This document shows, piece by piece, positions 1 to 5,919 of a DNA stretch of 5,949 nucleotides. The notes beneath the pieces are model-generated. The model was not told the origin of the DNA and did not search any database. It worked only from the letters and a program-made list of their open reading frames with translations. The stretch is from an uncultured Collinsella sp. (GTDB lineage Bacteria; Actinomycetota; Coriobacteriia; Coriobacteriales; Coriobacteriaceae). A program made the position numbers and the translations under genes. The first letter of the stretch is position 1. Each line of letters opens with the position of its first letter. The stretch covers positions 1-5,949 of the forward strand of contig USHF01000096.1 of the NCBI GenBank assembly GCA_900554465.1, in the 5' to 3' direction.

Positions 1-54
1 GGGGGTGCCGGGCTGCTCGGGGGTGCCGGGCTGATCCGGGGTGACCGGATCGGT
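1..54 (-). repeat. 18-bp tandem repeat encoding PGTP(E/D)Q hexapeptides
   Basis: Positions 1-18 and 19-36 differ at a single base (16, c versus a), and 37-54 is a degenerate third copy. On the minus strand they encode PVTPDQ, PGTPEQ and the start of another PGTP unit at the end of the dipeptidase. The window stops inside the array, so the full copy number is unknown. A short-read assembly would be expected to break in such a repeat. Confidence 0.85.
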
Positions 55-1707
55 GGCAAGAGCATCCTTGGCGTAAGTGATGGACACCTTGAGGCCGTTG
101 GTCTCGGTGTTCAGGTCGCTCGGGGTGAAGGGCTCGTCAAAGTTTCCGGCCTTCTGATAGGCGCGCATCTCCTGGAGCAGGGCCTTGCACTTGACGTAGG
201 TGTTCTCGGTGGCAGCCTTGCCGGCCTTGTTGGCCAGAGCGGTGCGGCCCTCGGTGGTCGTCTCGGCCAGCATGGCGGCGTCGACTTCCTTGTTCTGTTC
301 GATGAGCTCGTTCTGGAGTGCATCGAGGTAGGAGCGGACGCTGATACCAAGGGTATCGGGATTCTCAAAGCAGAGGGAGCTGATGTCCATGAGGACGTAG
401 TTGATGGAGTTCTCGGGCTCCTCGTTGTTCACGATGTCCGTCTCTTTGCAGTGGTCGAAGGAGACGGTCTGGTCGCTGAAATACGGGCTAACCTCGGTAA
501 TCAGCGCGGAGTAGAAGGGGATGGCGACGGAGTACGCGGCGCGGGAGAGCATTTCCCACTGGATTGTTGCAACCTGGGGATCAAGACCGTTGCGAACCTG
601 GAAGACGTGAATCTCGGTGTTGCGCTCGGTGCCGATGGCATAGGCACCGTCAGTGTTGGCGTTAAGGCCCGGGGTATTCTCGCCACGGTTACCGAGAGAG
701 CGAATCATCTCAAAGGTAGCCCAGTCTTTCTTTCCAGGCTGGAAGAACAGCGGCTGCATCTCGTGGACCAGGGCGCCGGTCGTGGCGCGAGCCTCTTCGC
801 GCTCGTCCTTGACGATCTCGTAGTCGGTGCCCTCCTGGAGCTCGTTGCCAAAGTAGTTACGGCCCTGGACGTAGCGGGTCCACTGGTGCATACCGGAATT
901 CTGAATGGTCTCGCCATAGGTTGCGGCGACGTCGAACTTGCCGTCGGTGTACTCGGCAAAGCCCTTCTCCTTAGGCATGGACTCGATGCCCTCGGAGTGC
1001 AGGCAGTTCTCGGGGTCGTTGAGGTCGACATCGTAGTTGAGGTTGCCGATGTTGGGGTTGATCGAGGCGACGTCGTCGGCGAGCTTCATGCCGATCCACT
1101 GGTGACCGGAAAGCGCGGCAAATAGCCAGGTCTCGTTGTTGTCGGCGATGATGATCTGGTCGTTGGAGCAGACGCCCTGCTCGTCAATCAGGCTGCCGAG
1201 GAGCTCGACGCCCTCGCGGGCCGTGGCGCTCTCGCCCAGGATGACGCTGGCGTAGTTGTACTCGCCGATGCCGGTTTTAGTCAGGGGGTCTGCTGTCTCG
1301 GCATCTGCATTCATACTGGTGCTTAGCGTGGCGGAGCAGGATACGCCCTTCTCGTTGATGCCTGCTTCAGAGTAGGCATCCCAGCGTTCATCCCACTGCG
1401 AGGGATGGTCGCGTACATAGGTGTAGCGATACGTGGTCTTGGTCGAGGTGTACATGAACGAAGACTCGTCCGAGCTGTACGTATGTCCCGGGCCGTGAGA
1501 GGGCTCAATGCCAAAGTGCTTAAGATAGCGCGGGCCATAGTCCTCGGAACGGCCGTAGTACGTGTTGCCGTCGGCCGTAAGGTTTTTGCCCATGTAGACC
1601 TGCGTGCAAGCGAGTGCAGAGGTCGGCATGGACATGATGGTTGCAGCTCCAAATGCAAGGCCTATGCCAAGCTTCTTGAGCGCGTTGACGGGGCGAGTTT
1701 TCCTCAT
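1..1707 (-). CDS. Secreted C69-family dipeptidase (PepD-like), C-terminus cut by window edge
   Basis: Reading the minus strand from ATG at 1707 gives 569 uninterrupted codons that run off the window. The start is set by GGGAGGG at 1711-1717, four bases upstream. Residues 1-33 form a signal peptide (basic MRKTR, hydrophobic core about 13-28, then ALA) followed directly by Cys34. Peptidase family C69 (Ntn hydrolases) uses an N-terminal Cys as nucleophile, and the segment after it (CTQVYMGKNLTADGNTYYGR, then SEDYG) matches the family's 'Cys...DGS...R.ED' opening. Other family-like blocks are GINEKGVSCSAT (116-127), GHQWIGMKLADD (201-212) and IQWEMLSRAAYS with IPFYSAL (382-402). These enzymes hydrolyse dipeptides; the signal peptide places this one outside the cell. 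From about residue 553 the protein becomes a Pro/Thr/Gln/Glu repeat, probably a wall-spanning stalk. Any LPxTG or membrane anchor would lie beyond the edge and is not visible. ALA-C does not fit a lipobox well, so I favour signal peptidase I cleavage over lipidation. Family call is confident; anchoring is inference. Confidence 0.9.
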   Translation of the reverse strand, partial: MRKTRPVNALKKLGIGLAFGAATIMSMPTSALACTQVYMGKNLTADGNTYYGRSEDYGPRYLKHFGIEPSHGPGHTYSSDESSFMYTSTKTTYRYTYVRDHPSQWDERWDAYSEAGINEKGVSCSATLSTSMNADAETADPLTKTGIGEYNYASVILGESATAREGVELLGSLIDEQGVCSNDQIIIADNNETWLFAALSGHQWIGMKLADDVASINPNIGNLNYDVDLNDPENCLHSEGIESMPKEKGFAEYTDGKFDVAATYGETIQNSGMHQWTRYVQGRNYFGNELQEGTDYEIVKDEREEARATTGALVHEMQPLFFQPGKKDWATFEMIRSLGNRGENTPGLNANTDGAYAIGTERNTEIHVFQVRNGLDPQVATIQWEMLSRAAYSVAIPFYSALITEVSPYFSDQTVSFDHCKETDIVNNEEPENSINYVLMDISSLCFENPDTLGISVRSYLDALQNELIEQNKEVDAAMLAETTTEGRTALANKAGKAATENTYVKCKALLQEMRAYQKAGNFDEPFTPSDLNTETNGLKVSITYAKDALATDPVTPDQPGTPEQPGTP

Positions 1708-1710
1708 TTT

Positions 1711-1717
1711 CCCTCCC
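1711..1717 (-). promoter_or_regulatory. Ribosome binding site of the C69 dipeptidase
   Basis: The minus strand reads GGGAGGG followed by AAA and then the ATG at 1707. The GGAGG core sits four bases from the start. It decides the start in favour of 1707, which is also the start that yields a complete signal peptide. Confidence 0.75.
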
Positions 1718-1726
1718 AGCGTGCGA

Positions 1727-1750
1727 AAGCCCTCTGTCGCCAGAGGGCTT
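1727..1750 (-). promoter_or_regulatory. Leader hairpin with GCGA tetraloop before the C69 dipeptidase
   Basis: The arms AAGCCCTCTG and CAGAGGGCTT pair perfectly over 10 bp (1727-1736 with 1741-1750). The loop is GCGA on the minus strand, a GNRA-type tetraloop that stabilises RNA hairpins. It ends nine bases before the GGGAGGG ribosome binding site, so it would lie in the 5' leader of the dipeptidase mRNA. It has only three T residues after it and is therefore a poor terminator. An mRNA-stabilising or translation-tuning leader is more likely. An attenuator or a protein-binding site cannot be excluded. Confidence 0.6.
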
Positions 1751-1932
1751 CAGCCAATAAAGACACCTCATTAGCGTAACGAACTGGAAACAATATTCAT
1801 CTATGAAAGAAACTTACTCGATAAGCGTGATGAAATATGCGATGAGCGGTTAATCGTACTCAGTTTGCAACTTTACTTTAATAAAGACGCCCTGTAATTA
1901 CTGTAGCCGAATAAAGTAGCTGGGAATGCCCG
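1751..1932. other. AT-richer intergenic leader region with no gene seen
   Basis: This stretch separates the terminator of the lipid-kinase unit from the leader hairpin of the dipeptidase, and is visibly more AT-rich than the flanking genes. It should hold the minus-strand dipeptidase promoter. Several weak -10-like hexamers occur, for example TACGAT near 1854-1859 on the minus strand, but none has a convincing -35 partner at 16-18 bp. I found no coding sequence with a ribosome binding site and no riboswitch I recognise. Together with the flanking hairpins this accounts for the 306-base gap between genes (1708-2013). Confidence 0.5.
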
Positions 1933-1975
1933 AAATGAAAATCCCCCGCTGTTTGACGAATGCATAAACAGCGGG
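1933..1975 (-). terminator. Intrinsic terminator after the lipid kinase / small protein unit
   Basis: On the minus strand CCCGCTGTTT (1975-1966) pairs perfectly with AAACAGCGGG (1954-1945) across an 11-base loop. It is followed by GGA and then a T-rich tail (TTTTCATTT, 1941-1933). It lies 38 bases after the stop of the 30-residue ORF. There is no T-run on the plus-strand side, so it acts on minus-strand transcripts. It implies that kinase and small protein share one transcript that ends before the dipeptidase. Confidence 0.85.
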
Positions 1976-2013
1976 AGAGGCGATAACTGGATGAATATCA
2001 TACCAATGTGGAT

Positions 2014-2106
2014 TTACTTCTTTCGGCGGTGAATCACGTTGATGGCGTAACCGACGAGCATGGCCAAGACGATGACAATAAAGCCGATCAGGGGATTGTC
2101 GTTCAT
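2014..2106 (-). CDS. 30-residue single-pass membrane protein, function unknown
   Basis: ATG at 2106 opens a 30-codon frame ending in TAA at 2014-2016. It begins MNDNPLIG, continues with a hydrophobic stretch of about 18 residues (roughly 6-24, containing FIVIVLAMLVGYAI) and ends in the basic tail HRRKK. Length and composition fit one transmembrane helix; the positive-inside rule predicts N-out, C-in. AGGAGG lies five bases before the ATG and overlaps the TAG stop of the lipid kinase. The two genes are nine bases apart and probably translationally coupled. A terminator follows 38 bases after the stop. I do not recognise a family. It is below the usual length cut-off of gene callers, but its ribosome binding site, codon order and operon position make chance unlikely. 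A role in anchoring or modulating the lipid kinase is a guess from context only. Confidence 0.72.
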   Translation of the reverse strand: MNDNPLIGFIVIVLAMLVGYAINVIHRRKK

Positions 2107-2110
2107 AGGG

Positions 2111-2117
2111 TCCTCCT
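2111..2117 (-). promoter_or_regulatory. Ribosome binding site of the 30-residue protein, overlapping the kinase stop
   Basis: The minus strand reads TAGGAGGA, in which TAG is the stop codon of the lipid kinase (2118-2116) and AGGAGG is a near-perfect ribosome binding site for the ATG at 2106. A ribosome finishing the kinase would sit on this site, which is the typical arrangement for translational coupling. Confidence 0.75.
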
Positions 2118-3033
2118 ATTTTCCGAGCGGGGAGAATTCGTCGACGATGAGGTCGAGGCATTGCGGAAGCGCGCGGGCTCCAAAGACGCCCGAATTGCTG
2201 GAGATAATCTCGCCATCGAACTGCATGCCCAGTGACGGGGTGCAGGTGATCTTGGCTTCCTTGGTCTGGATGATCTTGAACTGTGGGCGCCCGAGTACCT
2301 TACCGGCGGGGTCAAGCGCAGCGGTGATCACAGTAGGCAGCAGCTGAACGGTGCGCACGGGTTCGATGACCGCAATATCGACCATGCCATCGTTCATGCG
2401 GCAGTCGGGGAACAGGTTGATGTCGTTTTGAATGACCGAGGTATTGCCCGCCATGCAGCAGATGCCGTCGAGCTCCTCGACAATGCCGTCGTGCTCAATG
2501 GTAAAGTGCGCCACCGTGGGGTTGGGCGTGGCGAGAGCGGAGAGGAAGTAGGCGATCTCGCCGATGTCGTTTTTGGTGGGAGCGGCCTTCATCATGATCT
2601 CGGCGTCGAAGCCCGAGCCGGCGATGATGATAAAGCCGTGGCGCTTCTCTCTGCCGTTCTCGTCGAGCCAAAAGAGCTCGCCCATGTCCACTTTGACCGT
2701 GCGACCGGCGCGGCAAGCCTTGGCAAGCGCCGCCGCCTCAGGGGCATTGCCGATGTTGTTGAAGAACAGGCAGGCCGTGCCGGAGGGGAAGACGAGCGTG
2801 GGGACGCCGCATCCGCGCATCTGGTCGAGCACGTTGGAGACGGTGCCGTCGCCGCCCGAAATCACCACGCGATCAAACTCGCGCACGTCTGCCACGGCGT
2901 CCTCGGATTCCATGCCATCGCCGATAAAACGCATCACGACCTCGTCGCCGCCCTGCGCGAGGGCGTGCGTGAATGCGTAGATTTCATCTGAGTTGGGGCC
3001 CGATGCCGGGTTGTGGATGATAAGGCAGCGCAT
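2116..3033 (-). CDS. YegS/DgkB-type diacylglycerol (lipid) kinase family protein
   Basis: This 305-residue protein has the DAGK catalytic fold signature: HNPASG at residues 7-12, SGGDGT at 59-64 (nucleotide-binding loop), PSGTA at 83-87, GSGFDAE at 139-145, MNDGMVDI at 213-220 and QFDGE at 271-275 near the C-terminus, where the family carries a conserved Gly-Glu. Length matches soluble bacterial lipid kinases (about 290-310). Members transfer the ATP gamma-phosphate to diacylglycerol or related lipids at the inner membrane face, which recycles diacylglycerol to phosphatidate; the exact substrate here is unknown. The usual GT-x-N-D or GTANL motif is instead GTACLFF, with Cys88 in place of the conserved Asn. 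No transmembrane helix is evident. The start at 3033 places the first strand (MRCLIIHNPASG) exactly as in the family, although its ribosome binding site (GGGA) is weak. It is followed after nine bases by a 30-residue membrane protein and diverges from rnd. Confidence 0.9.
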   Translation of the reverse strand: MRCLIIHNPASGPNSDEIYAFTHALAQGGDEVVMRFIGDGMESEDAVADVREFDRVVISGGDGTVSNVLDQMRGCGVPTLVFPSGTACLFFNNIGNAPEAAALAKACRAGRTVKVDMGELFWLDENGREKRHGFIIIAGSGFDAEIMMKAAPTKNDIGEIAYFLSALATPNPTVAHFTIEHDGIVEELDGICCMAGNTSVIQNDINLFPDCRMNDGMVDIAVIEPVRTVQLLPTVITAALDPAGKVLGRPQFKIIQTKEAKITCTPSLGMQFDGEIISSNSGVFGARALPQCLDLIVDEFSPLGK

Positions 3034-3061
3034 ACTTACGTTCCCGTTCTGTGACTAACCG

Positions 3062-3069
3062 AGTATAGT
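3062..3069. promoter_or_regulatory. Candidate bidirectional -10 element between the lipid kinase and rnd
   Basis: AGTATAGT contains TATAGT on the plus strand (3064-3069) and TATACT on the minus strand (3067-3062), each one mismatch from TATAAT. It is the best -10 candidate in the gap for either gene. It predicts transcription starts near 3076 for rnd and near 3055 for the kinase. Neither direction has a clear -35 hexamer at 17 bp, so the call rests on the -10 alone. Confidence 0.45.
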
Positions 3070-3131
3070 TGTAAGACAATGCCGTTATCCTACCCGTGTT
3101 TTTCGGGCCTAACCTTATTCGATGGGTTGAT

Positions 3132-4265
3132 ATGTACATTTCCACACATCAGGCTCTACTCGACTTTTGCCAGCGCGCCCGTGAGTTTGACGCGATTGCC
3201 GTCGATACCGAGTTTTTGCGCGAGCGCACGTTCCATCCGCGCCTGTGTTTGGTTCAGATTGCCACCCCTGCCGAGAGCGTCGCGGTCGACCCTCTGGTGA
3301 TCGACGACCTGTCGCCGCTGGCCGAGCTTATGGCCGACGAGAGCGTGACCAAAGTCTTCCACGCCTGCTCGCAGGATATGGAGGTTATGCTCCATACCGT
3401 GGGCGTGCTGCCGCGTCCGATTTTTGACACGCAGGTGGCCGCCGCCTTTTTGGGCGAACGCCAGCAGATTTCCTACGGCGCGCTCGTGCAGACGTTTTGC
3501 GGCGTCTCGCTGCCCAAGACCGAGTCGCTGACCGACTGGTCGCGTCGCCCGCTGACCGACAAACAGATCGAGTACGCGATCGATGACGTCAAGTACCTGA
3601 TCGTCGCCTATACCGAGATGATGAGCCGCCTGCGCGAGCTGGGCCGCGTGGACTGGGTGCTCGACGAGCTGCGCCCGCTGGCTGACGAGTCGCACTATCG
3701 CGCCGATCGCCACGAGGCGTTCCGTAAGGTCAAACGCATCAATTCGTGCAGCCGTCACCAGTTGGGCATCGCGCGCGAGCTCGCCGCCTGGCGCGAGGAC
3801 CGCGCCGAGCGCCGTAACATCCCGCGCAAGTGGGTCATGTCCGACGACACGCTGCTTGCGCTCGTTAAGCGCAATCCCGTGCGCGTTGAGGAGTTCCGTA
3901 GCATTCGTGGTACCGACCAGTTGGGGGAGCGCGATGTGGACGGCGCGCTCATGGCCATCAAGCGCGGCGCGAGCTGCCCGCACGATCGCCTGCCGCTCAT
4001 GGTGCGCGGGCACCGTCAGATCTCGCCGGAGCTGGAGAGCGTGACGGACCTGATGTATGCGCTCATCCGCCTGGTTGCCGAACGCTCGGGAGTGGCGACC
4101 TCGGTTATTGCCTCGCGCGATGACCTGGCCGACTACATTGAGCATCCCGAGCAGAGCCCCCTGCGTGAAGGCTGGCGTTTTGAGCTTGTGGGCTCGCGTC
4201 TGGACGATCTGCTTTCCGGCAATATGGGACTCACCGTGAAGGACGGAAAGATTGAGTTGTTATAG
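3132..4265 (+). CDS. rnd: Ribonuclease D
   Basis: From ATG 3132 the protein has 377 residues, close to the 375 of E. coli RNase D. It is a 3'-to-5' exoribonuclease that trims tRNA and other stable RNA precursors. The DEDDy exonuclease domain is complete: Asp25 and Glu27 in AVDTEFLRERT, Asp82 in HACSQDMEV, and Tyr148 with Asp152 in YAIDDVKYL, the two-metal catalytic set. An HRDC nucleic-acid binding domain follows (about 206-285, SRHQLGIARELAAWREDRAE then IPRKWVMSDD), with a further C-terminal helical part. An in-frame GTG at 3096 would add 12 residues. I prefer 3132 because MYISTHQALLDFCQ aligns with the family N-terminus, although neither start has a strong ribosome binding site. The gene is transcribed away from the lipid kinase and is followed 64 bases later by the zinc peptidase. 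Confidence 0.95.
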   Translation: MYISTHQALLDFCQRAREFDAIAVDTEFLRERTFHPRLCLVQIATPAESVAVDPLVIDDLSPLAELMADESVTKVFHACSQDMEVMLHTVGVLPRPIFDTQVAAAFLGERQQISYGALVQTFCGVSLPKTESLTDWSRRPLTDKQIEYAIDDVKYLIVAYTEMMSRLRELGRVDWVLDELRPLADESHYRADRHEAFRKVKRINSCSRHQLGIARELAAWREDRAERRNIPRKWVMSDDTLLALVKRNPVRVEEFRSIRGTDQLGERDVDGALMAIKRGASCPHDRLPLMVRGHRQISPELESVTDLMYALIRLVAERSGVATSVIASRDDLADYIEHPEQSPLREGWRFELVGSRLDDLLSGNMGLTVKDGKIELL

Positions 4266-4288
4266 GGAAGCCTAGTCTGCTGAGTGGG

Positions 4289-4294
4289 TAGAAT
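4289..4294 (+). promoter_or_regulatory. Weak -10-like hexamer upstream of the zinc peptidase
   Basis: TAGAAT lies 36 bases before the peptidase start, in the 64-base gap after rnd. No good -35 hexamer sits 16-18 bp upstream. The peptidase may have its own start here or may be read through from rnd, since no terminator hairpin separates them. Confidence 0.25.
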
Positions 4295-4317
4295 GCCTCC
4301 AACGTGTAACTCGATTC

Positions 4318-4323
4318 GGAGGA
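4318..4323 (+). promoter_or_regulatory. Ribosome binding site of the YugP-type peptidase
   Basis: GGAGGA lies six bases before the ATG at 4330, a near-consensus site that fixes this start. It is clearly stronger than the site of the upstream rnd gene. Confidence 0.75.
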
Positions 4324-4329
4324 ATTCGC

Positions 4330-5034
4330 ATGCCCTATTACTATGGATACGGCTTTGGTATCGACCCGCTGTACCTGCTGGTTGTTCTTGTCTGCACGGT
4401 GCTTGGCCTTGCCGCGCAGAGCTATATCAATTCGACGTACAAGACGTGGTCCAAGGTTCGCTCGGACGGCGACACGGGCGCCACGGTCGCTCGCCGCATG
4501 CTCGACGCCAACGGCTGCAATGCCGTGGGTATCAAGGGCGTCGCTGGTGAGCTTACCGACCACTACAACCCGCAGGACAACAATCTGTATCTGTCGGATT
4601 CCAACCGTTCGGGCGGCTCGGTCGCAAGCGTTGCTGTCGCTTGTCACGAGGCAGGCCATGCCGCGCAGCGTCAAAGCGGCTATGCCATGATGAAGGTACG
4701 CACCGCCCTCGTGCCGGTCGTCAACTTTACCCAGAACACTTGGACCATCGTGCTGCTCATGGGCCTGTTTATGAACATCGCGGGACTCACGACCCTCGCA
4801 CTGATCTTCTTCTCGTTTAGCGTGCTGTTCCAACTGGTTACGCTACCGGTCGAGATTGATGCTAGCCGGCGCGCCGTGGCGTATATTGAGCAGTCGGGTA
4901 TGAGCCCCAAGCAGGTCAACGGTGCCAAGAAGGTGCTGACGGCCGCCGCGCTTACCTATGTGGCTGCGGCGCTCACCTCGATTATTCAGCTGCTCTATCT
5001 TATGGCTCGCTACAACAGAAACTCCAACCGATAA
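4330..5034 (+). CDS. YugP-type membrane zinc metallopeptidase
   Basis: This 234-residue protein matches the Zn_peptidase_2 / YugP family in length and layout. The N-terminal PYYYGYGFG is followed by a membrane helix (about 12-30), then AQSYINSTYKTWSKVRS, which resembles the family's conserved 'AQ..v.stf.kys.v.s'. The zinc motif is CHEAGHAAQ, with His106, Glu107 (catalytic) and His110. LPVEIDASRRA (172-182) is the next conserved block and probably supplies the third ligand (Glu175 or Asp177). Further hydrophobic helices lie around 138-172 and 204-226, so the active site sits at the membrane. The physiological substrate of YugP proteins is not established to my knowledge. The gene lies 64 bases after rnd on the same strand and 115 bases before xseA. 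Family call is firm; role is unknown. Confidence 0.92.
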   Translation: MPYYYGYGFGIDPLYLLVVLVCTVLGLAAQSYINSTYKTWSKVRSDGDTGATVARRMLDANGCNAVGIKGVAGELTDHYNPQDNNLYLSDSNRSGGSVASVAVACHEAGHAAQRQSGYAMMKVRTALVPVVNFTQNTWTIVLLMGLFMNIAGLTTLALIFFSFSVLFQLVTLPVEIDASRRAVAYIEQSGMSPKQVNGAKKVLTAAALTYVAAALTSIIQLLYLMARYNRNSNR

Positions 5035-5050
5035 CAAATTGGGTCGCTGG

Positions 5051-5080
5051 GCGCCGCGGGAATTTGTGTCCCCGCGGCGC
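5051..5080 (+). terminator. GC-rich hairpin between the zinc peptidase and xseA, no T-run
   Basis: GCGCCGCGGG (5051-5060) pairs perfectly with CCCGCGGCGC (5071-5080) around a 10-base loop, 16 bases after the peptidase stop. It has the position and stem of a terminator, but no T-rich tail on either strand. It could be a U-tract-less terminator or 3' stabiliser of the peptidase mRNA. I call it a terminator only tentatively. Confidence 0.45.
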
Positions 5081-5082
5081 TG

Positions 5083-5088
5083 TACTAT
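5083..5088 (+). promoter_or_regulatory. Candidate -10 element for xseA
   Basis: TACTAT sits just after the GC hairpin and 61 bases before the xseA start. A -35 at 17 bp would fall inside the hairpin loop and right arm and shows no good match. If the hairpin ends the upstream transcript, xseA needs a promoter in this gap and this is the best candidate. Confidence 0.25.
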
Positions 5089-5137
5089 GTGTTGGACTTG
5101 AATTTGCGCAGGGCCAGAGCCTTTGTGCACGATGACG

Positions 5138-5145
5138 AAAGGAGG
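5138..5145 (+). promoter_or_regulatory. Ribosome binding site deciding the GTG start of xseA
   Basis: AAAGGAGG lies four bases before GTG 5150. An in-frame ATG at 5132 lies before this site and has no ribosome binding site of its own, so the GTG start is preferred. Confidence 0.7.
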
Positions 5146-5149
5146 CTGC

Positions 5150-5919
5150 GTGGCAGGCTGGAATCTAACCGGCAATAGCGTTTCCGCCGAGTTCGACGGT
5201 TCGGACGAGCAAGAGCGTAAAGAGCTCAGCGTGAGCCAGGCGGTAGAGATCGCCGCCGGTGCGCTCGATGCTATTCCGCAACTGACCGTCCTGGGCGAGG
5301 TCACGGGTTTCCGTGGTCCCAATGCCCGAAGCGGCCACTGCTACTTCCAGATTAAAGACGACTCGGCCGCCGTCGACTGCATCATCTGGAAGGGCGCCTA
5401 TCTCAAGCGTACCTTCGATCTGCGTGACGGCATGCAGGTGAGCTTTAAGGGCAGCTTCAATCTCTATAAGGCCACGGGCCGCATGAGCTTTGTCGCTCGC
5501 TCGTTTTCGCTGGCGGGGGAGGGTCTGCTGCGTCAACAGGTGGCGCAGTTGGCCGAAAAGCTACGCCGCGAGGGACTGATGGACGAGTCCCGCAAACGCC
5601 GCATCCCGGTGTTTTGCTCACGCGTGGCGGTCGTCACCTCGCTTTCCGGTGCGGTAATCGACGACGTCAAGCGTACGCTGCGCCGTCGCAACCCGCTCGT
5701 CGAGCTTGTCTGCGTGGGCGCCAAGGTTCAAGGCGAGGGTGCGCCGGCCGAGCTCATTGATGGCTTGCGCCGCGCCGCTTCCATTACGCCGGCGCCCGAC
5801 TGTATTTTGCTGGTGCGCGGCGGCGGCTCCTTTGAGGACCTCATGACCTTTAATGACGAGGAGCTTGCCCGCGCGGTGGCGGCTTGTCCTGTGCCCGTGG
5901 TGACCGGCATTGGCCATGA
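5150..5919 (+). CDS. xseA: Exodeoxyribonuclease VII large subunit, 3' part lost at contig end
   Basis: The open frame from GTG 5150 gives about 257 genuine residues before adapter sequence takes over. XseA is the catalytic subunit of ExoVII, which degrades single-stranded DNA from both ends to oligonucleotides in repair. Residues about 27-120 form the N-terminal OB-fold (LSVSQAVEIA, LGEVTGFR, GHCYFQIKDDSAAVDCIIW). The catalytic region begins at about 150 with VAVVTSLSGAVIDDVKRTL (159-177), then LLVRGGGSFEDLMTFNDEEL (220-239) and PVVTGIGHD (249-257), all hallmark XseA blocks. The family norm is 'EDLW.FN'; here Met232 replaces Trp. Family members run to about 400-460 residues, so roughly 150-200 residues are missing, including the long helical region that binds XseB. 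An in-frame ATG at 5132 would add six residues but lacks a ribosome binding site. The small subunit gene xseB is expected to follow off the contig. Confidence 0.93.

Noticed and set aside
451..1125. 224-codon plus-strand open frame opposite the dipeptidase
   Set aside because: Antisense shadow of conserved dipeptidase sequence, rich in Val/Gly/Leu/Asp repeats of the kind produced by GC-biased codons, with no ribosome binding site.
1520..1771. Possible upstream ORF in the dipeptidase leader (ATG at 1771)
   Set aside because: It has no ribosome binding site, passes through the hairpin and continues out of frame deep into the dipeptidase, so it does not behave like a short regulatory leader peptide.
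1898..2161. 87-codon minus-strand frame across the small protein region
   Set aside because: It runs out of frame through the kinase end, the 30-residue gene and the terminator hairpin; composition is Arg/Pro-rich and it has no ribosome binding site.
2428..2991. Plus-strand frame opposite the lipid kinase
   Set aside because: Antisense to conserved kinase motifs, no recognisable domain and no start signals.
3079..3300. 73-codon plus-strand frame beginning three bases after the predicted rnd transcription start
   Set aside because: A leaderless leader ORF was considered, but it overlaps the first 56 codons of rnd out of frame with no sign of family resemblance; it is better explained as a shadow.
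3156..4145. Long (329-codon) minus-strand open frame opposite rnd
   Set aside because: It lies wholly antisense to a clear RNase D with an intact catalytic set, has low-complexity His/Arg/Ala/Val composition, and matches the usual mirror frame in high-GC DNA.
4231..4833. 200-codon minus-strand frame opposite the zinc peptidase
   Set aside because: It overlaps the intact HEAGH peptidase and the rnd tail, with no plausible family features; a coding shadow.
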